A stretch of DNA of 64,000 nucleotides from Pseudescherichia sp031987975 (GTDB lineage Bacteria > Pseudomonadota > Gammaproteobacteria > Enterobacterales > Enterobacteriaceae). Below are positions 59,640 through 64,000 of the stretch, in pieces. The translations under genes and the position numbers were made by a program. Numbering within the stretch: position 1 is the stretch's first letter; every line of letters starts with the position of its first letter. Below the pieces are notes generated by a model. It had not been told where the DNA came from. It saw nothing but the letters and a program-made list of their open reading frames with translations, and searched no databases. Where the stretch lies: positions 62,001 through 126,000 of the forward strand of contig NZ_DALZYX010000003.1 in assembly GCF_031987975.1 (NCBI RefSeq). Reading direction: 5' to 3'.

Positions 59640-59867
59640 ATGAAAAAAGCGATTATGTTACCTGTTGCAATTTTACTTGGTGCAGCGGCCCTGTCTGGTT
59701 GTACACGTACCAGCTATGCTATTCATACTACCGATGGCCGTACTATTATCACCGATGGCAAACCGGAGCAGACTGATGCAGGCCTGTTAGGCTACAAAGA
59801 TGCCAACGGCGTTAAGCAGCAGATAAACCAGTCCGAAGTTCAGAAGGTCTCTGAAGTACCTCATTAA
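59640..59867 (+). CDS. YgdI/YgdR-family lipoprotein
   Basis: A 75-residue lipoprotein with a signal peptide and lipobox LSGC (lipidated Cys21) and a DUF903 SH3-like domain: YAIHTTDGRTIITDGKP (about 26-42), then YKDANGVKQQINQSEV. Function unknown. An AGGAG ribosome binding site is near 59630. A bidirectional terminator follows. Confidence 0.92.
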   Translation: MKKAIMLPVAILLGAAALSGCTRTSYAIHTTDGRTIITDGKPEQTDAGLLGYKDANGVKQQINQSEVQKVSEVPH

Positions 59868-59897
59868 TAAAGAAGCCCCTGCGGGGGCTTCTTTATT
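59866..59897. terminator. Bidirectional terminator
   Basis: A perfect 14-bp stem AATAAAGAAGCCCC / GGGGCTTCTTTATT with a TGCG loop, between convergent genes. A/T flanks make it work in either direction. Confidence 0.9.
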
Positions 59898-59915
59898 GCC
59901 TGCGGCTGCCCCTGA

Positions 59916-60875
59916 TTAACGGCCTTTACGCTTCTCGGAATACATCACCGTGTCGGCATCTTTTAGCATCTCAACGAGATCTGCATATTTACCCGTACTA
60001 TTTTCGAGCATTCCGTAAGCATAATTAAGCGGGTATTTTTTACCCACGTTAACAAACCAGTCATCTATTTTACTTTGCAGGTTAAATAAGAATGCATCGG
60101 CGTCATGCTCGCCATTATGCGCCAGCAGCACGGCAAAGGCGCTGCTCTCCACGCGTCCACAGACATCGCCACTTTTCATACAGCTATTAAGGCATTTGGC
60201 AAAGGCTCGCAGGGCGTTATCTCCTTCGGCATGTCCCCAAATGTCATTAAGCGATTGCAGATCTTCCACCACAAAATAGAGCAGCGTAAAAGGCGTAGCG
60301 TCCCGGGTCAGCTGGGCAAAGCGTTTATCACCAATCTGGAAAAAACCGCGCCGGTTAGGCAACTCGGTTAGCTTATCGGTCATCGCCATGCCGATGATTA
60401 CCAGTTCATCTTCGACAATTGCCCCTAAATCAAGCAGCAGATTAATCTCATCAGAGGTGAAATCCCGCGGCTTATTATCAATCAGACAGATGGTCCCGGC
60501 TATCGAGCCATCAGGCAGGCGCACCGGGCAACCTGCATAGAAACGCACATATGGCTCGTCGAGTACCAGAGGGTTATTTTCAAAGCGATCGTCTTTTAGT
60601 GTGTCCTTAACGATCATAATACCTTGCAACAAGATGGCGTGGGCGCAGAAGGAGACGTTGCGTGAGGATTGCCGCATGTTCAAGCCATCGCAGGAGATCA
60701 TCCACTGCCGATCCCGGTCCAGCAGCGTAATGAGCGCAATGGGTACGTTAAAGGTCGCCTTTGCCAGCCGCGTCAGGCGGAGCAGCCGCTCATCATCTTT
60801 TTTATCAAGCAGATCCATCATATAGAGCGATTTTAAGCGCTCTCTTTCATTCACAGGTACACCGGGAAATTTCAT
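59916..60875 (-). CDS. GAF domain protein with degenerate GGDEF domain
   Basis: A 319-residue protein: N-terminal GAF domain (about 25-155; WMISCDGLNMRQSSRNVSFCAHAI) and a C-terminal diguanylate-cyclase fold (about 165-319; TDKLTELPNRRGFFQ near 166). The GGDEF signature is replaced by ESSAF in GRVESSAFAVLLAH (near 239). The metal- and substrate-binding residues are thus lost, and catalysis is unlikely. It may be a sensor or scaffold. It lies downstream of pgaD on the same strand. Confidence 0.87.
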   Translation of the reverse strand: MKFPGVPVNERERLKSLYMMDLLDKKDDERLLRLTRLAKATFNVPIALITLLDRDRQWMISCDGLNMRQSSRNVSFCAHAILLQGIMIVKDTLKDDRFENNPLVLDEPYVRFYAGCPVRLPDGSIAGTICLIDNKPRDFTSDEINLLLDLGAIVEDELVIIGMAMTDKLTELPNRRGFFQIGDKRFAQLTRDATPFTLLYFVVEDLQSLNDIWGHAEGDNALRAFAKCLNSCMKSGDVCGRVESSAFAVLLAHNGEHDADAFLFNLQSKIDDWFVNVGKKYPLNYAYGMLENSTGKYADLVEMLKDADTVMYSEKRKGR

Positions 60876-60937
60876 AAACGCCCTCTCTGGTTTTTAACAA
60901 TATAACCGAGAAGTACGATTTTGGTAGGGTAAGTACC

Positions 60938-60969
60938 TTGCCCAGGTCGCTCTCCCGCGTTCTGGGCAA
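60938..60969 (-). terminator. Hairpin after pgaD
   Basis: TTGCCCAG (60938-60945) and CTGGGCAA (60962-60969) form a perfect 8-bp stem with a 16-base loop in the gap after pgaD. No strong T tract follows, so its strength is uncertain. Confidence 0.5.
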
Positions 60970-60983
60970 GGCGCTGAACGGCT

Positions 60984-61418
60984 TTAGGCAACGCTGGCGA
61001 TAAGGCCTTTATCCACCTCCGCGCGGCTGATGGCACCGGTATCGTAATGAAACACGGTCAGCACGCGGCCGTTGCTCAAATCCTGCACCAGCGCTGGCGC
61101 AATGCGGAAGCTGGCCGCCAGTTCGTCGCGCCCCAGCCCCGGACGGCGCTTACGGCGCTCCACGCGGAAACGGATCTGGTTATATTTGGCCCAGCCAATC
61201 AGCACCGCAGCGTTGATCAGCGCCACCATCAGGTAAAACGTCACCGTGTTCACGGTGGAGAACAGCGGGCCAAAGCCAATAAAGGGTGCGTTGGCCAGCG
61301 CCGTCATCAGCCCTGCATAGACCAGGTATGAGAACCCAAGCCAGGCAATCAGGGTCAGAGCCACGTCAAAAATACGCGGCATAATACGGAGTTCGGTAAA
61401 AATCAGCGGTTGTTTCAT
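60984..61418 (-). CDS. pgaD: PgaD, PNAG synthase accessory subunit
   Basis: A 144-residue inner-membrane protein with two helices (about 17-40 and 60-80), and a cytoplasmic tail. It binds PgaC, and c-di-GMP at the PgaC-PgaD interface stimulates poly-beta-1,6-N-acetylglucosamine synthesis. E. coli PgaD has 137 residues. ATGA overlap with pgaC. Confidence 0.94.
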   Translation of the reverse strand: MKQPLIFTELRIMPRIFDVALTLIAWLGFSYLVYAGLMTALANAPFIGFGPLFSTVNTVTFYLMVALINAAVLIGWAKYNQIRFRVERRKRRPGLGRDELAASFRIAPALVQDLSNGRVLTVFHYDTGAISRAEVDKGLIASVA

Positions 61419-62749
61419 TGGTCATTTCTTCCTATACCACGGTCAGGACTTACCCAGCGCGCTCTGCTGCGTTTACGCATCAGCATCACTTTGGGGAAGG
61501 CAACCAGCGTTGTGAACAAACTCAACATCCAATAAACCACCGGGAACCAGATGATCCAGAAGAGCGACGCGCCGATACCTTTTTCATAACGCCGTTCAAT
61601 AAGCAGACTAACCAAAAATTGCAGCAGACAAACCACGCCGAGCATCAGCCCGGTGAAAGCCGGTGGGAACAGGTGTTGTACATGGAGAGAACTGGGCATG
61701 GGGATAACCAGCCCAACGAGGAACAGCAGGATCGTTACCGCGTAGGCAAACGCCCAGGCGGTTGAGAGGCAAAACTCCAGGAATAGCGGCCACATGCGGC
61801 GATACTCCCAGGCCCAGAGGCGGCGCATATTAACAATAAACACTTCTGCCCCGCCCTGGGCCCAGCGCAGACGCTGTTTCCATAACCCTTTCATCGTCTC
61901 TGGCATCAGGATCCAGCAGAGCGCGCGCGGCTCGTAGAAAACTGTCCAGTGACGCAGCTGCAATTTCCAGCTGATATCAATATCTTCCGTGATCATATCC
62001 GGGCTCCAGTAGCCCACCTCCGACAGCGCGCGGCGGCGGAAGGCGGCAATCACGCCGGAGACGGTGAATACCTGGCCGTAGACGCGCTGGGTACGCTTGA
62101 TCAGGCCGATGATCGAGGAGAATTCGCCAACCTGCACGCGCCCCACCAGCGTGGAGCGGGTGCGGATGCGTGGGTTGCCGGTTACCGCGCCAACGCGAGG
62201 ATACTGCAGCAGCGGTGCCACCAGGTAGGCCGCGGCGTCGCGATCCAGCAGCGCATCGCCATCAATACAGACCAGGAAGTCACTGCGCGCCGAGGCCGCA
62301 CCGGTCTGCAACGCCACCGCCTTGCCCTGGTTCTCCGCCAGATGGATCACCCGCAGGCGCGGATACTCAATGGCCAGCTGATCCAGTACCTCGCCGGTGT
62401 TATCTTTTGAACCGTCGTTGATGGCGATAACTTCAATATTTTCATAACGCTGCGCCAGCGCCGCCTCGATGGTCTCCCGTGCGTTCAGCCCCTCGTTATA
62501 GCAAGGGATCAGGATAGAGATCAGCGGATTCCCCTCCAGCTCCGGCGGCGGCGTGTTTGGCCCCCAGGGCCAGTGACGCTCCCGGTGGAACCAGAAGTAG
62601 AGCCCGCCGCTCATCCATAACGCTGACATAAACAGCGGCCAGAAGAAGACGAAGTTCAGGATCATGTCGCCGGTGAAAATAGCGGCCACCCCCAGCGGGA
62701 AGCTGAACATCAGGCACAGTATGAGAAACGCTACAATGCGATCGGTCAT
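61415..62749 (-). CDS. pgaC: PgaC, poly-N-acetylglucosamine synthase
   Basis: A 444-residue GT2 glycosyltransferase (E. coli 441) that polymerises UDP-GlcNAc at the inner membrane. Two N-terminal helices, catalytic domain with IPCYNEG (about 80-86), DGD (near 166-168), TEDIDISWKLQLR (near 252-264) and QRLRW (near 290-294, the QxxRW motif), then C-terminal helices. It overlaps pgaB by 4 bases. Confidence 0.96.
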   Translation of the reverse strand: MTDRIVAFLILCLMFSFPLGVAAIFTGDMILNFVFFWPLFMSALWMSGGLYFWFHRERHWPWGPNTPPPELEGNPLISILIPCYNEGLNARETIEAALAQRYENIEVIAINDGSKDNTGEVLDQLAIEYPRLRVIHLAENQGKAVALQTGAASARSDFLVCIDGDALLDRDAAAYLVAPLLQYPRVGAVTGNPRIRTRSTLVGRVQVGEFSSIIGLIKRTQRVYGQVFTVSGVIAAFRRRALSEVGYWSPDMITEDIDISWKLQLRHWTVFYEPRALCWILMPETMKGLWKQRLRWAQGGAEVFIVNMRRLWAWEYRRMWPLFLEFCLSTAWAFAYAVTILLFLVGLVIPMPSSLHVQHLFPPAFTGLMLGVVCLLQFLVSLLIERRYEKGIGASLFWIIWFPVVYWMLSLFTTLVAFPKVMLMRKRSRARWVSPDRGIGRNDQ

Positions 62750-64000
62750 TTTTGTGGATACCAGTATGATGAGAAGGCAGAGCGGATCTCAGACATCTCG
62801 GGTTGATCGTTAAGGAAATCGTCAGGGTAGTAGCCGTAGCTGTCCGCACCGCTCAGCTTGAGCTGGCGCATCCACTCGGTCATTTGTTTGCCACTGATAT
62901 CTTTCTCTTTCGCGTCAGCACGCCAGTCCTGCGCCTGCAGTTCGAAGACGGTCTTCTCCAGCGCACCAGGGCGTTGGCCGACAATTTTCACCATTCTGTC
63001 CAGCCAGGCCTTGTCCTCGCCCTCCGGTACCCCTTCCATCCACGGCATCGCCATCGGTGCCGTCCAGTCGTAGGTAGTCAGGAAGTCGTCGAGGTTCTGC
63101 GCAAACCAGGCTTCGCTCTCCGGCTCCATGATGGGCGGCGCATAGATGTTGCGGGCGGTTTTCACCTGTGGCCCACGAATGGCGCGAACCGACGCGGTGA
63201 GATCGCGGGTAAAGTCGATCAGCGCCTTGCTCTTGAAGCGCGTCCAGCGTTCAAAGGTCTCCGGATTACTGCGGATCTCCTCGATGCTGCCCGGGAAGCC
63301 CGCCGCCTTGTAGGCGCGCAGCGCATCCGGTGAGGCGTCCTCGAAATCGCTCAGGAAGGCGTCATCGTGGAACAGCACGCCGTTGAAGGCAGCCCCTTTA
63401 GCCAGATCTTCGTAGATTTCAGTGATACGCCTGCGGGCCTCTGGATTCCACGGTGAGAGACGCACGTACTGCTTGCGCTCCACGGCGCTGCGCTTGGTTT
63501 CCGGGTTCCATGCCGTGACAAGCGGTAGCGAATCGTCCATCTGGAATGCCAGCACCGGCATCCAGGCGTACACTTTCACCCCACCGCGGCTCTGCAGCTG
63601 CCAGGAGATAAAGTTGAACAGATCGGAACGCATCGGCAGCCAGCGGTTCGGGAAGTAGAGCTCGTGAATGTTGCCGTCGCCCTTGGGATCGGCATACGCC
63701 TGCAGGAAGACGTGGGAGATCTTCATGTCGTAGACGCGCTGGATCAGCATGTCGATGTTGCGCCGCTGCTGGGCCGGATCCTTGTCATAGACATAGTCCA
63801 GATCGATATGCATCACGCGCATGTTCTGCTTCTCACGCACCTGGGCAACCTGGCTGGCAAAGGTTTTCAGCGACGGGTTGTTGGTGATCAGGATGCGCGG
63901 GATATCCTCCAGGTTAGCGGCGTTGGCCAGCCCCTCGTTGAGGGTAAAAGCCATCCGGTAGCCGTGCTGATGGATCAGCTTCAACGACGTCCCGTTGGCC
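62746..64000 (-). CDS. pgaB: PgaB, PNAG de-N-acetylase/hydrolase (3' part)
   Basis: The frame runs off the right end of the window, so only about the last 417 residues are present, without the signal peptide and catalytic N-terminal deacetylase motifs. What remains is the end of the deacetylase domain and the C-terminal GHL13 glycoside-hydrolase domain (from RVMHIDLDYVYDKDPAQQ onward). The catalytic acidic residues lie in FHDDAFLSDFED (near 195 of the visible part). PgaB partly deacetylates PNAG in the periplasm for export through PgaA, whose gene should follow outside the window. Confidence 0.94.
   Translation of the reverse strand, partial: ANGTSLKLIHQHGYRMAFTLNEGLANAANLEDIPRILITNNPSLKTFASQVAQVREKQNMRVMHIDLDYVYDKDPAQQRRNIDMLIQRVYDMKISHVFLQAYADPKGDGNIHELYFPNRWLPMRSDLFNFISWQLQSRGGVKVYAWMPVLAFQMDDSLPLVTAWNPETKRSAVERKQYVRLSPWNPEARRRITEIYEDLAKGAAFNGVLFHDDAFLSDFEDASPDALRAYKAAGFPGSIEEIRSNPETFERWTRFKSKALIDFTRDLTASVRAIRGPQVKTARNIYAPPIMEPESEAWFAQNLDDFLTTYDWTAPMAMPWMEGVPEGEDKAWLDRMVKIVGQRPGALEKTVFELQAQDWRADAKEKDISGKQMTEWMRQLKLSGADSYGYYPDDFLNDQPEMSEIRSAFSSYWYPQK

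Overview
This is chromosomal DNA from a member of the Enterobacteriaceae. Gene content and protein sequences are close to E. coli and Salmonella throughout (emrAB, luxS-gshA with MicA, csrA-serV-arg tRNAs, alaS, recX-recA-pncC, mltB, norRVW, hypF/hydN, ascGFB, hyc, hyp, fhlA, ygbA). The GC-rich codon use, a NiCoT nickel transporter, a guanidine-degradation operon and pgaBCD point to the Enterobacter/Klebsiella/Kosakonia/Leclercia side of the family. The genus cannot be fixed from sequence reading alone. One run of 100 N (8459-8558), a scaffold-style gap, lies inside the tRNA-Arg array.

Layout. 1-2150: end of emrA, and emrB (multidrug efflux). 2253-4657: a stand-alone type-2 2-isopropylmalate synthase with a convergent AraC-family regulator. 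4704-8000: luxS, MicA sRNA, gshA, yqaA, yqaB. 8133-9480: tRNA-Arg(ACG) array, tRNA-Ser(GCT), csrA. 9723-14703: alaS, recX, recA (LexA box), pncC. 14797-15984: an AT-rich accessory insert holding a 5'-truncated hcp, a Tlde1-type peptidoglycan effector and a small membrane protein (probable immunity). 16185-18189: mltB and a PrlF/YhaV toxin-antitoxin pair where E. coli has the srl operon. 18283-22577: norR and norVW for nitric oxide reduction, with three NorR sites and a sigma-54 promoter.

22522-47220 is a nearly continuous formate-hydrogenlyase region: nickel permease, hypF, a formate dehydrogenase H paralogue with Cys instead of Sec at position 140, hydN, the ascGFB beta-glucoside genes, a MazF-like toxin-antitoxin pair, hycIHGFEDCBA, then divergently hypABCDE and fhlA. 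FhlA is expected to drive the hydN, hycA and hypA sigma-54 promoters, all of which can be located. Nickel import, HypA-F cofactor assembly, HycI/HycH processing and the Hyc complex together make hydrogenase 3. ygbA, with an NsrR-like operator, follows.

47706-49465: a DUF2171 protein and an HDOD protein with a degenerate EAL domain. 49462-57428: an operon under a guanidine-I (ykkC) riboswitch: ABC transporter, two DUF1989 proteins, an unlisted 29-residue ORF, and a biotin-dependent urea/guanidine carboxylase. This is most likely guanidine import and breakdown for nitrogen. 57593-59525: two YdcZ-type small permeases and a divergent LysR regulator. 59640-60875: a YgdI-like lipoprotein and a GAF protein with a degenerate GGDEF. 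60984-64000: pgaD, pgaC and part of pgaB for poly-N-acetylglucosamine export.

The points most worth a second look are the riboswitch-controlled operon with its hidden small ORF and no allophanate hydrolase, the Cys-type FdhF between hydN and hypF, the truncated hcp-Tlde1 module, and a hairpin that covers the ribosome binding site of the extra leuA.
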